Source: Proteus vulgaris (GTDB taxonomy: Bacteria; Pseudomonadota; Gammaproteobacteria; Enterobacterales; Enterobacteriaceae). From it: a stretch of 64,000 nt of DNA. The notes beneath the pieces are model-generated. The model saw nothing but the letters and a program-made list of their open reading frames with translations, ran no database searches and was not told where the DNA came from. This document shows positions 10,503-19,740 of the stretch, in pieces. Location: NCBI RefSeq assembly GCF_023100685.1, contig NZ_CP090064.1:2666001-2730000 (forward strand), given 5' to 3'. A program made the position numbers and the translations under genes. Numbering within the stretch: position 1 is the stretch's first letter; each line of letters begins with the position of its first letter.

Positions 10503-11396
10503 TTACTCTTCTTTCATTGCATCAGGATTTGCCTGCATCGGTGTCCGTACCTGACGTACATGTTCTTCCAATTCAATAAAAGAAGGTCTGTCTGCCAGAA
10601 AGAGGGTTTTACGTCCAAACTCAACCGCTATCTGTGGCGCATATCCATTCATGCTAGATAACAGTGTTGTTTTGATACACTCCATCATTTTCATTTGTTG
10701 ACTAGAGCGCTGTCTGAGTCGAGAAGCTAATGGCGAAATAAAACCATATGCTAATAAAATACCTAAGAAAGTCCCGACCATTGCATGACCAATGAGAACG
10801 CCCATTTCACCAGCAGGTCTATCGGCTGCACCTAACGCATTAACGACACCCATCACCGCAGCAACAATACCAAATGCGGGTAGTGAATCACCCATGGCAG
10901 ATAATCCCGTTGCAGGAACTTCGCTCTCTTCCTCAAAAGTTGCAATCTCTTCATCCATCAGAGATTCAATTTCATAAGGATTCATATTTCCTGTCACCAT
11001 GAGACGCATATAATCAGTAATAAAACTGAGCATATAGACATCTTTCATAATGCGGGGATATTGGGAAAAAATATCACTTTGCTGTGGGTTTTCGATATCT
11101 CTCTCTAATGCCAACATGCCGTTTTGACGCGCTTTTGACAACAAACGAAACATGAGTGCCATTAAATCCATGTACATCGCTTTATTGTAATTGGTACTGC
11201 GAAGTAATTTCGGTAGGATCTTCATTGTTGATACAATTGCTCTACCATTATTACCTACAATAAAAGCACCGATACCGGCACCAAAAATGATTATAAATTC
11301 GGCTGGCTGGTACAAGGCGCCTAAACTACCACCGACGAGAAGATATCCCCCGATGACGGCGCTCATAACCACGATATATCCTAAGAGTACTAACAC
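10503..11396 (-). CDS. motA: Flagellar motor stator protein MotA
   Basis: MotA forms the proton channel of the stator with MotB and applies torque to FliG. The 297-residue protein has four predicted membrane helices, two at the N-terminus (MLVLLGYIVVMSAVIGGYLL, then AEFIIIFGAGIGAFIVG) and two around 170-225, plus a cytoplasmic loop between. The start is a GTG codon with AAGGG seven bases upstream. Pro residues in the third helix (MGDSLPAFGIVAAVMG) match the conserved family position. It is the first gene of the motAB-cheAW unit, 134 bp after flhC. Confidence 0.97.
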   Translation of the reverse strand: MLVLLGYIVVMSAVIGGYLLVGGSLGALYQPAEFIIIFGAGIGAFIVGNNGRAIVSTMKILPKLLRSTNYNKAMYMDLMALMFRLLSKARQNGMLALERDIENPQQSDIFSQYPRIMKDVYMLSFITDYMRLMVTGNMNPYEIESLMDEEIATFEEESEVPATGLSAMGDSLPAFGIVAAVMGVVNALGAADRPAGEMGVLIGHAMVGTFLGILLAYGFISPLASRLRQRSSQQMKMMECIKTTLLSSMNGYAPQIAVEFGRKTLFLADRPSFIELEEHVRQVRTPMQANPDAMKEE

Positions 11397-11477
11397 GCGA
11401 TATCCCTTTAGCTAATTTCGTTATAGAGAGAATGGCGAACATAGCAGCAAGAGATAGGAGTGGGAGAGGAAACGGCT

Positions 11478-11508
11478 CAGGTTATAGATAACTAAGCTCT
11501 ATAACCTG
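11478..11508. repeat. Inverted repeat between flhC and motA
   Basis: Two perfect 10-bp arms, CAGGTTATAG (11478-11487) and CTATAACCTG (11499-11508), flank an 11-base loop. No T-run follows on either strand, so it is not a standard intrinsic terminator. It may mark the end of the flhDC message or a regulatory site for motA, whose sigma-28 promoter I could not find in consensus form. Confidence 0.6.
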
Positions 11509-11530
11509 ATATTTAACTTTCAATCTCGAA

Positions 11531-12112
11531 TCACATTGCAAACTGTTCAAGACCATCCAACAGTTGTAAGTTAATATCGGCAGGATTGGCGGAAAGTTTA
11601 CGTTTTTTTATTGCGCGAGAAGGAGGCTGGCAAAGACTACAAACATAATTGCTAGCAGGCTGGTGTGCGTGTGTAATAAATGAACCATTACATTTGGTGC
11701 AAACTGAAAGTTGTAACATACCACTTTCAACAAAGCGTACTAATGTCCATGCTCTTGTTAGTGCTAAAATAGGTTCTTGATCTTTAACAGGTGGACATTG
11801 TTCTAAGTATAAACGATAAGCTTTAACAACTGCCTCAACTCCTACACATCCCCCATTTTTCAATAAAAAACGGTAAGCATTGTAGAACATTGAGGAATGG
11901 ATATTTTGTTCCCATGTCATAAACCAATCCGTTGAAAAAGGTAACATTCCTTTTGGAGGGGGGCTCCCTCTTAATTCTTTGTATAATTTAATTAAACGCC
12001 CCCGACTTAATTGAGTTTCACTTTCAAGCATTTGTAAGCGGGCACCCAAGGTGATTAATTCCATTGCTAAGCGAATGTCTTTCGCTTCTCGGACGATACT
12101 TTTCTCACTCAT
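11531..12112 (-). CDS. flhC: Flagellar transcriptional activator FlhC
   Basis: FlhC joins FlhD in the FlhD4C2 complex that activates class 2 flagellar genes; in Proteus it also governs swarmer cell differentiation. The 193-residue protein has the family N-terminus ([22 protein letters not shown]) read in short pieces, and a zinc site of four Cys in CTKCNGSF and YVCSLCQPP (about residues 138-161). It begins 2 bp after flhD, so the two are translationally linked. Length and sequence are typical of enterobacteria. Confidence 0.97.
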   Translation of the reverse strand: MSEKSIVREAKDIRLAMELITLGARLQMLESETQLSRGRLIKLYKELRGSPPPKGMLPFSTDWFMTWEQNIHSSMFYNAYRFLLKNGGCVGVEAVVKAYRLYLEQCPPVKDQEPILALTRAWTLVRFVESGMLQLSVCTKCNGSFITHAHQPASNYVCSLCQPPSRAIKKRKLSANPADINLQLLDGLEQFAM

Positions 12113-12114
12113 TG

Positions 12115-12465
12115 TTATGCCCGTTTCTTTGTTGCAGAAGTATCTTGTTCCGCTAACTGACGAAACAAGTTTGAAGAAAGAAGAATTCCAGTATGGATCT
12201 GTTGTAAATCATCCACTCTAGATTCTTTGGTGAGTTGTTCTATTGTTTCGCTGTCTTCAAACCGGAAATTACAGATTAGTTGGTTTGTTTCAGCCAACTT
12301 AACCAATTGAGGCAATGTAAGCTCTGCAAGAGCATCAGCCATGGAATCACTAATACCAAGCCTAAACATTGCTGAAGCCTTTTCTTGGTTAATTAACCTT
12401 TGCGCCAAAAGCAAATACGATAAATTTATGTCATAAATATGCTTAAGCAATTCAACCGTACTCAT
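12115..12465 (-). CDS. flhD: Flagellar transcriptional activator FlhD
   Basis: FlhD is the partner of FlhC in the flagellar master regulator. The 116-residue all-helical protein has the known segments [20 protein letters not shown] and [21 protein letters not shown], each matching enterobacterial FlhD. It is the first gene of the flhDC operon and has a long untranslated leader of about 237 nt carrying a hairpin (12501-12522). Control by CRP and by the Rcs phosphorelay is indicated by sites described separately. Confidence 0.97.
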   Translation of the reverse strand: MSTVELLKHIYDINLSYLLLAQRLINQEKASAMFRLGISDSMADALAELTLPQLVKLAETNQLICNFRFEDSETIEQLTKESRVDDLQQIHTGILLSSNLFRQLAEQDTSATKKRA

Positions 12466-12500
12466 CTCTTTACATCCCGTCCGATTATATTGAACAAAGA

Positions 12501-12522
12501 GGATCTTCCTAATGAAAGATCC
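12501..12522. repeat. Hairpin in the flhD 5' leader
   Basis: GGATCTT (12501-12507) pairs with AAGATCC (12516-12522) around an 8-base loop. It lies in the flhD leader 36 bp upstream of the start codon, so it could influence translation or mRNA decay. Function is unproven. Confidence 0.5.
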
Positions 12523-12686
12523 CGAGGAAATTAATATAAATGTAATATTAAATTTCCAGGCCCCATTTTATGAACATGACACGTAGTAACACTACCTTGT
12601 ATTACTTAGTTACGGTCATTTTCAAAAGTAGCGAAAAAAACATTTAAATTAAAAGTAAACTTTAAATGCTCGCTAATATAGCTCGT

Positions 12687-12700
12687 TAAGAATAATCCTA
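12687..12700 (-). promoter_or_regulatory. RcsAB-type box at flhD
   Basis: On the minus strand TAGGATTATTCTTA fits the RcsAB box consensus and resembles the box downstream of the E. coli flhDC promoter. With the inferred start near 12702 it covers about +3 to +16, the position where RcsB represses flhDC in E. coli. Assignment is by motif and position. Confidence 0.65.
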
Positions 12701-12708
12701 ACGCGACA

Positions 12709-12738
12709 ACTTTACTCCTTAACGATTAAGTTATTCAA
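12709..12738 (-). promoter_or_regulatory. Probable flhD promoter (-35/-10)
   Basis: On the minus strand TTGAAT (12733-12738) and TAAAGT (12709-12714) are separated by 18 bp, giving a start near 12702. Each hexamer matches the sigma-70 consensus at four of six positions. The placement is supported by the CRP site centred about 72 bp upstream and the RcsAB-type box just downstream, the same layout as in E. coli. Confidence 0.55.
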
Positions 12739-12766
12739 CGGATAAAGTAGTCCAATTTAAATACTA

Positions 12767-12782
12767 TGTGAGTCACATCACA
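12767..12782. promoter_or_regulatory. CRP (cAMP receptor protein) binding site upstream of flhD
   Basis: TGTGA, six bases, TCACA is a perfect CRP core. Its centre (12774.5) lies about 72 bp upstream of the inferred flhD transcription start, as in E. coli where cAMP-CRP activates flhDC. Confidence 0.75.
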
Positions 12783-15700
12783 AAAAGATAATCATTATTA
12801 TGGAATTAGTTCATTAACTATTCAAGTGATAAAAGTAATAAAACTCTGTGTAAATTAATAAGCTAATCTACCCAAATTAAAATATTAATGATAATTTTTT
12901 ATTTTATACGATCTATTAAACTTATAAACCTAAAAATACAGCATAAAAATTTGACAAATCCACAATTGAAGATTTTTTTGATCACAGTAACATATATTGC
13001 AATATCTACTCCTCATCTTTATCTAAACAAGCTCTTCCAGTTTAATAAATATTTCTACAGATATTATTTTTTTCATCATTTACTTAAACCCTCAGAAATG
13101 ATCACTTTTTATTTACAATTTGTTTGAAAAATAGACTACCATAATTATTTCTAGTTATTCTTTTTTTTATCTTAATTTAAGCATCTATTTTTTCTTTTAA
13201 AATCAAAATGATAAATCCATGCTTTTATGATTCAGAAGGATAAGCCATATAAAATTAAATTCTTAGTTATGCACCATCACCCTTAAATCATTGAATATTT
13301 ATTTCCACAAGATTAAAGTTTCATATGTAATAGTATAAATATACTTATATTTAAAGGTAGCCTTTTAACACTTAAATTACAGAACTCTTAATAAGAGTTT
13401 TATTGACTGTAAATTAGTCACGACTAAATAATATCCCCATATAAGTAAGTTTTATTTATGAATTATAGTTTATTTTATAAACAGACAATATTTGCGCTAG
13501 CTGTTTTTTTAATATTAAAGATAGAAATAAGAAAAAAGAAATTTAATAGTAAATAATTTCATACCAATCAAATTAATAAGTGAGAATATAAATACAATAC
13601 AATATTTGGCTTAAGAAAAATGTAAGAAACACTGAGTTAATTTATAAAAATAAGCCCTATTTAATTAAGTTAAAAAAAGAAAATTTAAAAATAAATATTT
13701 AAAAACACAATTACATATATTGATAAAATAAATTTCAATAAACTATAGACATTATATTCAATGAAGAAAAATAAAAAAATTAAGAAGAACTTGATTTTTT
13801 ATATTATAAAATTTACCTTTTTTATTATAAAAAATAGACTGAAATTGAAATATTAATTTCAGTTTTATAAAAAAAATATTTAGAGTTCCCTAATATAAAG
13901 TGATTAATTCACAAAAGAACAGAATCGAATATAAATTTTGTTTCTTCTATTTGAGATTACAGCAAAATGCTGAAAAAGCCTGTACAGACAAACACACCAC
14001 GCCATGCTTAACACTTGTATACCCAATCCTTTTAAATGTAAACAAGACAAAATGAATGCGATCAAAATAACATCTTATTGATTACTCCATTATCATTAAT
14101 ACAAACTATAAAATATCAAATGTTACTTTTTATCATTGAAACTAACTTTCACCGTAATTTGTTTTACTCCTAAAAATGATGAGTATTGTTTCACTTTCCC
14201 TCCCCTTCAGTGTTCAGAATCTTCATTTTAACCTAGCTAGCACAAGTCTTAATGCATTACAGAGCCAAAAGTGCTGATATTAAGTAACACCATTGCTTAA
14301 CAAAAGTTGATGTTGACAGAGTTAGGCACAGGCTGATATTTAAACACCGTTATATTTTTATTTAGATAGCTAAAATACATATCTAAATATTCATCTCTAC
14401 TTATCACTAATTTAGCCCGTATTATTACCCTTTTTTTGAGTAATTTGGGGTTTAAAAAGACATTTTCTCTCCATAAAAAAGTAATAAAAATATTGATATA
14501 TCTAAGTAATTTAGATCTATATCTCATTTATTAGATCAAGCTTAAAAAGCAATAACAAGGTTCCATCATTTACACCCCAAAAGTGTTCTGTTTTTTGTGA
14601 AAAGAAGAATCAGCAAAAATATTGTAACTTTATTTTTCAAATCGAAAATAATTGAGATTATTCATGCCGTGAATACAAATAGTTTGTGTATTGCTTTCAG
14701 TTCTATTGAAATGAGCCCTATCTTTTTGAGATTGCTATCGTGAAATGTTTATCATCTTTTTTTGATGACATAGTTTTTTAATTAATGGTAGTTCGAACTT
14801 GTTTTTATCTTTTTAAGTAAATCAAAAAAGGTCAATATCTCAATAATCCTTTATATTTATTTTCAGAATAAATGACAATGGCATAGCTATTTCACACTAA
14901 GATAATTCTCCTTCTGTAATAAGTAAGATTTACATCCTTGACAAAGTTACAAATAATAAAATCATGAAATTATTATTTTAAACAAAGAAATGCTTGGTAT
15001 GATTTTTCTATTCTCATTATAAGATTACTTATTGGTATCATTTTTCCTACATGCTTTTTACAAAAAAAATCACATTCTTTCAAAAAATTTTGCACACCAC
15101 TGATGAGCAATTATAAACAACATTACACAGCCATTCATCAGCTTTGCTGTAGCGGGTTAAACTTGCTATTTAACTACACTCGGCCCACTTTTTCTGGGCG
15201 CTAATTTGGTTAAATTAAAAATATTACTCAAAAATTGAAACTTAAACCAAACCTGATAAAAAACATTGATATATATTTCGCCAAATACATTGAAATAATT
15301 TGAGAGTATTATTTAGGTATTAAAAAAATTCCCAGTATAATCAATAGAAAACACGCTTTTCGACCCAAAATTCTATACTGCGCTAAGTCCCTTAATAACG
15401 ACTTTTTGTCCTACAATACACCTAAGTACCTCATTTAATAAGTAAATAACTTGTAGCAAACGCTTACTTGATTTTGATGTTCATCGTTTATTCAAAATAA
15501 AATAAACAGTGATAAATCAAACCAATCTGAAATCAATAATTAATAAAATAGAGAAACCATATCAAATACGCTAAAACTCTATTCAGTCATTTTCACTTAA
15601 AGCTCACAAAATACGGGTTAACCACAATATAAATAATTGCATATTAATCAAATTACATAAAAATGGGTATTTAAAATAAAACGAAAATAATTCCTCTCTT

Positions 15701-15991
15701 TTTCTGTGTATTTCTAATTAGCCAGCTATGAATAAAAAGTCCTATTTTTTATTCCGTAGAGTAATAGTTACACAAATAATAATTACGCAAACAAAATACT
15801 TTATTTATATATGTCAGTAATAATACTTAACACATGATACAGATCTCACTACCTTCAATAAGGTACTTAGTTTTAAAATTAACCATTACGTTTATTTGCT
15901 CACAAACAATATGGTTATATGCTTATAACTTTCTATAACATTTATATTCTTTTTAAATTATTTTTTAATATCTTCCCTATATTAAGGAAAC
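12783..15991. other. Long AT-rich region without convincing genes
   Basis: About 3.2 kb upstream of the flhD control region holds no ORF with recognisable protein features. The two longest frames (12888-13127 plus, 14297-14527 minus) are rich in Phe, Ile, Lys, Asn and Tyr, as expected from chance in AT-rich DNA, and lack good ribosome binding sites. No tRNA, insertion sequence end or direct repeat was recognised. It may hold distal flhD control sites, H-NS-binding DNA or decayed sequence. Confidence 0.6.
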
Positions 15992-16020
15992 AAAAAACTC
16001 CCTATATAGAATATAGAGAG
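15992..16020 (-). terminator. Intrinsic terminator after mgtC
   Basis: On the minus strand CTCTCTATAT and ATATAGGGAG form a 10-bp stem (one G-T pair) with a 3-base loop, followed by TTTTTT. It lies 38 bp beyond the mgtC stop. Confidence 0.75.
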
Positions 16021-16058
16021 CCATCATAAGAGACACATTTAACGCAAACTATTGTTAG

Positions 16059-16757
16059 TTAAGCAGGGTGTTCAGCTGCAATTTTCCAATTAATAGCACT
16101 TACACTTTTTTCTAAGCTAACACGGCAGACAATAGCCTCTATCTCTTTTTGTTCAACGGGAGTTGCAAGCAGCTCAGCACAAACTTCTAGTTGGCTAGGC
16201 ATCAATGTATCTGCACTACTCAAAGATTGTAATCGAACATGTAAACCATTTATTGCTTGCAAAATAAGGGTTCTCACTAAAACTTCATCTTCTTCATGAC
16301 AAATAATTCGAATTGAGTAACGTTGCTCAATATCTATCGCTTGGTGTTGTGGCTGAGCATTAATACGTTGAGCGGCTTCTCGTAATAAAATATTCGCACA
16401 AAGAATTAGAAGTGTTGCTATAGTCGCCAATTGATACAAACCTAAACCACATAACACACCAATTCCAGCAGAACACCAAAGTGTTGCCGCGGTGTTTAAT
16501 CCTCGAATATTCATTCCTTCACGCATAATTACACCAGCGCCCAGAAAGCCTATTCCCGAAACCACTTGAGCCGCTATTCGGCCAGGACTATCAGGTGAAG
16601 TCTCGATTGAACTTAAGATAAAAACAGCTGCTCCGGTGGCAACGAGTGCATTCGTTCTTAAACCAGCCATTCTTTGTCGCCATTGACGCTCAGCTCCAAT
16701 CAAAGCACCAAGACACATGGCAATCACCAAATTTAAAATATAAGGTGTCATCGTCAT
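16059..16757 (-). CDS. mgtC: MgtC/SapB family membrane protein
   Basis: MgtC is an inner-membrane protein needed for growth in low magnesium and, in Salmonella, inside macrophages, where it acts on the F1Fo ATP synthase. The 232-residue protein has the MgtC domain (about 5-130) with four or five membrane helices and the conserved motifs ALIGAERQWRQRMAGLRTNAL (pieces), GIGFLGAGVI and GLNTAATLWCSA, then a soluble C-terminal domain (about 145-232) as in Salmonella MgtC. AGGA seven bases upstream sets the start. No mgtB-type ATPase gene is adjacent. A short proline-rich ORF in its leader is described separately. Confidence 0.88.
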   Translation of the reverse strand: MTMTPYILNLVIAMCLGALIGAERQWRQRMAGLRTNALVATGAAVFILSSIETSPDSPGRIAAQVVSGIGFLGAGVIMREGMNIRGLNTAATLWCSAGIGVLCGLGLYQLATIATLLILCANILLREAAQRINAQPQHQAIDIEQRYSIRIICHEEDEVLVRTLILQAINGLHVRLQSLSSADTLMPSQLEVCAELLATPVEQKEIEAIVCRVSLEKSVSAINWKIAAEHPA

Positions 16758-16828
16758 GTTTATTTCCTCTACATGATGATTAAAAAATAAGTATGAAAAA
16801 TTTTCTCTAAATGTTCAGAGTATTGGAA

Positions 16829-16879
16829 TTAACGTATCAACCTAGGTGGAGGAAATAGAGAGAAAAAAATGTAGCACAT
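16829..16879 (-). CDS. Candidate mgtC leader peptide (16 aa, Pro-Pro-Pro)
   Basis: A 16-codon ORF, MCYIFFSLFPPPRLIR, ends 71 bp upstream of the mgtC ATG. AAGG lies seven bases before its ATG. Three successive Pro codons followed by Arg recall the proline-codon leader ORFs of Salmonella mgtCBR and mgtA, where slow translation at Pro codons increases transcription into the structural gene. Size, position and composition support the same role; translation and any alternative RNA structures are unproven. Confidence 0.5.
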   Translation of the reverse strand: MCYIFFSLFPPPRLIR

Positions 16880-17162
16880 GCCTTTACCTTGTTTATTAGT
16901 AATATAAAGGAAATTTTTTGGGTAAGTGCAAACATCTGAATATATAAGAAAGGAATATTACAATGCACTGCCCACCAAAAATGGTAAGCAGTTTTAATGA
17001 AGAAAACAGCCTACCTATTGATTTGAACAAATCTATTTTGGGTTAACTGAGTTACCGTTAACCTACAACTTTGCGTATCCAAGGTGACTTCTCCCCACTA
17101 AAATTTAGCAAAAGTATAAGTAGCTGATTTAAAATTGTAAATGAACCGAACCTAAACACAAA
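16880..17162. other. Intergenic region upstream of mgtC leader
   Basis: AT-rich intergenic DNA between the small 64-aa gene and the mgtC leader ORF. It should hold the mgtC promoter. TTGCAC (16926-16931, minus strand) and TATATT (16901-16906) are promoter-like but 19 bp apart, which is loose. No clear PhoP box was seen. Confidence 0.35.
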
Positions 17163-17357
17163 TCACTTTTCTTGTATTGGTCTAACAAATGTCCCTTCCC
17201 CACCCTCTTTTTCATTAAAAAACCAAATTCCTTTTGGATATTCAGGGAGTGATACTAAATACATAATACCTTCGTTAAATTCTTCAATAAGTAGGATGAT
17301 CCCTTCACGATCGTCAACACCATCCGTTTTCACAACAACCTTATCATTAATCTGCAT
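17163..17357 (-). CDS. Small hypothetical protein (64 aa)
   Basis: Real small gene by its signals: AGGAG lies five bases before the ATG. The 64-residue acidic protein ([20 protein letters not shown] at its start) has beta-rich composition with a KOW/SH3-like opening of the form D-x-V-V-V-K-x-D-G-x-x-D-R-x-G, then a Trp-containing middle (GIWFFNE). There is no signal peptide or membrane helix. I do not recognise the family. It lies between mgtC and a cold-shock gene, all on the minus strand; function unknown. Confidence 0.65.
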   Translation of the reverse strand: MQINDKVVVKTDGVDDREGIILLIEEFNEGIMYLVSLPEYPKGIWFFNEKEGGEGTFVRPIQEK

Positions 17358-17412
17358 TTTCTCTCCTGATAAATATTATCATTCTCTTTTTATTTATTTT
17401 ACCCATAAAGAA

Positions 17413-17442
17413 AAAGCCTGCCACCATAAGGTGACAGGCTTG
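17413..17442 (-). terminator. Intrinsic terminator after the cold-shock gene
   Basis: On the minus strand AAGCCTGTCACC and GGTGGCAGGCTT pair around a short loop and are followed by TTTTTC. It is 25 bp past the cspE-like stop codon. Confidence 0.85.
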
Positions 17443-17467
17443 AAGAAAATTTTTAAAAGGCTTTAAA

Positions 17468-17680
17468 TTACAGAGCTGTTACGTTAGCAGCTGCTGGACC
17501 TTTTGCACCGTTTTCAATTGTGAATTCTACGTTCTGACCTTCAGCCAGAGTTTTGAAACCGTTACCTTGAATGGCAGAAAAGTGAACGAATACGTCTTTG
17601 CTTCCGTCTGCTGGAGTAATAAAACCAAAGCCTTTAGACTCGTTGAACCACTTAACTTGACCTTTCATTTTGTCAGACAT
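17468..17680 (-). CDS. cspE: Cold-shock protein of the CspE/CspC type
   Basis: Small RNA chaperone with one cold-shock OB-fold domain. The 70-residue protein carries RNP1 (KGFGFITP) and RNP2 (DVFVHFSAI) and ends [10 protein letters not shown], closest by eye to E. coli CspE ([19 protein letters not shown]...). AGGA seven bases upstream sets the start. A leader of over 100 nt with short stems precedes it, as is common for csp genes. CspC cannot be excluded, since the two differ by few residues. Confidence 0.85.
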   Translation of the reverse strand: MSDKMKGQVKWFNESKGFGFITPADGSKDVFVHFSAIQGNGFKTLAEGQNVEFTIENGAKGPAAANVTAL

Positions 17681-18135
17681 GTGACTTTCCTATATATCAA
17701 TAAAACGTTGCCTTCTCGGCATCTACTGGCCTGAACTACCTATAACTTATGGGCACACATGAAGAAAACGGTCAAAAAGCGATGCTGTTTAAAACTCATT
17801 AACTTAGAATGTCAATCATAAATCAGGTCTGTATTGAGGCCTTACTCATTAACGCATGAGACAAGTTTAATAGCAATAGTTTTATGCGTCTAAAGATTAA
17901 AAAAATGCGAATTGCACATTAAAAATACAATTCTTCCTCTATTTTTATCACTGTGTATAAAATTTATTTGATATTTTATCTCTATTATTAACAGTAACTA
18001 AGAATAATCTTAATGGCATTACAATAACAGTTAATGTCAGAATTTAAAAAAACTGTTCTACCTGCTTATCTTGTCTCCGTGATAATCTAGCAACAAGAAA
18101 CAAGTTTGCAACATTCATCTCTTAAGGTGTTTACA
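17681..18135. other. Divergent intergenic region cspE / ylaC
   Basis: This stretch lies between two divergently transcribed genes and should contain both promoters. The cspE side has short complementary segments near 17715-17745 that could form leader structure. No ORF or clear operator was found. Confidence 0.4.
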
Positions 18136-18642
18136 ATGAATGTATTAAAAGAAATCTTAGAGCGTGATTTAAACCGGATCAATAAAGCTGAAAAAAGAGA
18201 CGGAAAGCCACACTTTAATAGTCAATTTTTGAAAAACCATATCTGGTTATGTATCAGCATGGTTCTCTCTTATATATTACTTGCCGCATTACTTATCTAC
18301 TCTCCTTATTTTGGTATTATTTCACTAGTGCTTTTTTCTTTGATGTTCCTAGTGATGGCCGGAGTGTTACTATTTGACATTAAGCCTATCTATAAATTTG
18401 AAGATATCGGCGTGCTTGATTTAAGAGTTTGCTATAACGGTGAATGGTATACTTTTGAGAAACTGTCTGATGAAGCAGTAAATGAAATTCAACAACATCC
18501 TGCAATTTCGCCACAAATAAAAGAAGACATTCGTGAGATTATTAGTAAAAAACAAGAAATTCATTTTTATGATGTCTATTTGATGGCGTTCGATCCTGTC
18601 CAGCAATCTATTTCAGCATCACAATTATCTCCCCAATCTTGA
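18136..18642 (+). CDS. ylaC: Inner membrane protein YlaC
   Basis: Homologue of E. coli YlaC, an inner-membrane protein of unknown role. The 168-residue protein has the family N-terminus (LNRINKAEKRDGKP), two adjacent membrane helices (about 35-85) and the conserved cytoplasmic segment YKFEDIGVLDLRVCYNGEWY, followed by HFYDVYLMA near the C-terminus. The frame opens ten codons earlier, but the ATG at 18136 has AAGG eight bases ahead and aligns with YlaC. It stands alone, followed by the first tRNA-Asn gene. Confidence 0.85.
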   Translation: MNVLKEILERDLNRINKAEKRDGKPHFNSQFLKNHIWLCISMVLSYILLAALLIYSPYFGIISLVLFSLMFLVMAGVLLFDIKPIYKFEDIGVLDLRVCYNGEWYTFEKLSDEAVNEIQQHPAISPQIKEDIREIISKKQEIHFYDVYLMAFDPVQQSISASQLSPQS

Positions 18643-18799
18643 TCTATTCTCCGTGTTAACCGTAAAAACACGGAGAATAACTTCTATTATTTAACCACTT
18701 TGTCGATAAACCAACCAAACAGATATTTAATCCACTTTTAGCGTTGACACTCTGATATATCATCGTTATTATGCCCCTCGTTCTCAAGAAGAACACGCT

Positions 18800-18875
18800 T
18801 CCTCCATAGTTCAGTTGGTAGAACGGCGGACTGTTAATCCGTATGTCACTGGTTCGAGTCCAGTTGGAGGAGCCA
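18800..18875 (+). tRNA. tRNA-Asn (GTT), copy 1
   Basis: A 76-nt gene with complete cloverleaf: acceptor TCCTCCA paired to TGGAGGA, anticodon loop CTGTTAATC with GTT, T-arm GGTTCGAGTCC and encoded CCA. It is close to E. coli tRNA-Asn. The copy sits in a repeated unit of about 140 bp that includes the upstream GTTCTC..GAGAAC-like palindrome and the downstream terminator. Confidence 0.97.
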
Positions 18876-18882
18876 AATTTAG

Positions 18883-18914
18883 AAAAGCCCGCGCTATCAC
18901 AGTGCGGGCTTTTT
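18883..18914 (+). terminator. Terminator after tRNA-Asn copy 1
   Basis: AGCCCGCGCT and AGTGCGGGCT pair (one G-T) around a 5-base loop and are followed by TTTT. Almost identical hairpins follow tRNA copies 2 and 3. Confidence 0.9.
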
Positions 18915-19057
18915 GCTATTAACTATTTCAACAATATTTTTCTATTAAAATCAGCCACTTTTCCTCATTTTTTAATCTGTTTTTTCATTTCTATCGCATT
19001 GTGGCTGTTTAGACCTCTTGTAAATAAGAGATAGCCCATAAATACGCTTGACTAAGT

Positions 19058-19651
19058 TTAACGATGCAAACCAATAATTTCTTGTTCTAAATGCTTTTTA
19101 TACGCCTCAACATCTTTTTCAATTTGAGGTTGTTTTACCACATCAAACATTCCGAAGGTTTTTAATCCTTTCATACCTAAAAACTGATTTGCTTTGTGGA
19201 ATGGAAAATACACAGCATCAATACCTTTTCCTTCAAAGAATTGCTCTTGTTCTTCAAAAGATTCAAATGGCGCATTCCAAGTCACAGAAAGTAAGTATTT
19301 TTTACCTTGTAGCAACCCTCCCGAACCATATTTTTTTGAAGGATCTTTTCGTGTGCGACCATCATCAATAAATAATTTACCGCTACCTGCACTAAATACA
19401 TCATCAATATATTTTTTTAAGATCCAAGGCCCTTCCATCCACCACGCTGGCATTTGATAAATAATAACGTCAGCCCATAGATATTTATCAACTTCTTCAT
19501 CATTATCGTAGCCATCATCAATACGAGTTGATTGCACATTTATCTGATGTGAAGATAGCAATGTTGTCGCAACTTGCGTTAAATGATCGTTGAGTTTTCC
19601 TTCAGAACCATCGAATTCTTTTGATGCATTAATAATAAATACGTTAGCCAC
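19058..19651 (-). CDS. mdaB: NAD(P)H:quinone oxidoreductase MdaB
   Basis: Flavodoxin-fold FAD enzyme that reduces quinones by two electrons. The 197-residue protein has the family start ANVFIINASKEFDGSEGKLN (20 residues), the YQMPAWWMEGPWILKKYID motif and YGSGGLLQGKKYLLSVTWNAP, as in E. coli MdaB. The frame continues upstream to 19699, but the GTG at 19651 has AAGGAG six bases ahead and gives the correct N-terminus. The gene lies downstream of, and in line with, an AraC-type regulator, which suggests local control. Confidence 0.88.
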   Translation of the reverse strand: MANVFIINASKEFDGSEGKLNDHLTQVATTLLSSHQINVQSTRIDDGYDNDEEVDKYLWADVIIYQMPAWWMEGPWILKKYIDDVFSAGSGKLFIDDGRTRKDPSKKYGSGGLLQGKKYLLSVTWNAPFESFEEQEQFFEGKGIDAVYFPFHKANQFLGMKGLKTFGMFDVVKQPQIEKDVEAYKKHLEQEIIGLHR

Positions 19652-19740
19652 TTCACACTCCTTTATATACCAAAATCTAATAGCATGACTGTAACGCAAT
19701 CATTCATTATTGCTTTAACTCATTTCTCCATTATTCTTGC

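Noticed and set aside
11411..11470. Sigma-28 promoter for motA
   Set aside because: Only a TTAG-N15-GCCG remnant fits; too far from TAAA-N15-GCCGATAA to report.
12888..13127. 79-codon ORF in the flhD upstream region
   Set aside because: Composition is almost only Ile, Phe, Tyr, Lys, Asn and Leu, as chance frames in AT-rich DNA give, and there is no good ribosome binding site.
14297..14527. 76-codon ORF in the flhD upstream region
   Set aside because: Same AT-driven composition, no recognised domain and no supporting signal.
13000..16000. CRISPR array or insertion sequence in the AT-rich desert
   Set aside because: No regularly spaced direct repeats, no terminal inverted repeats and no transposase-like frames were seen.
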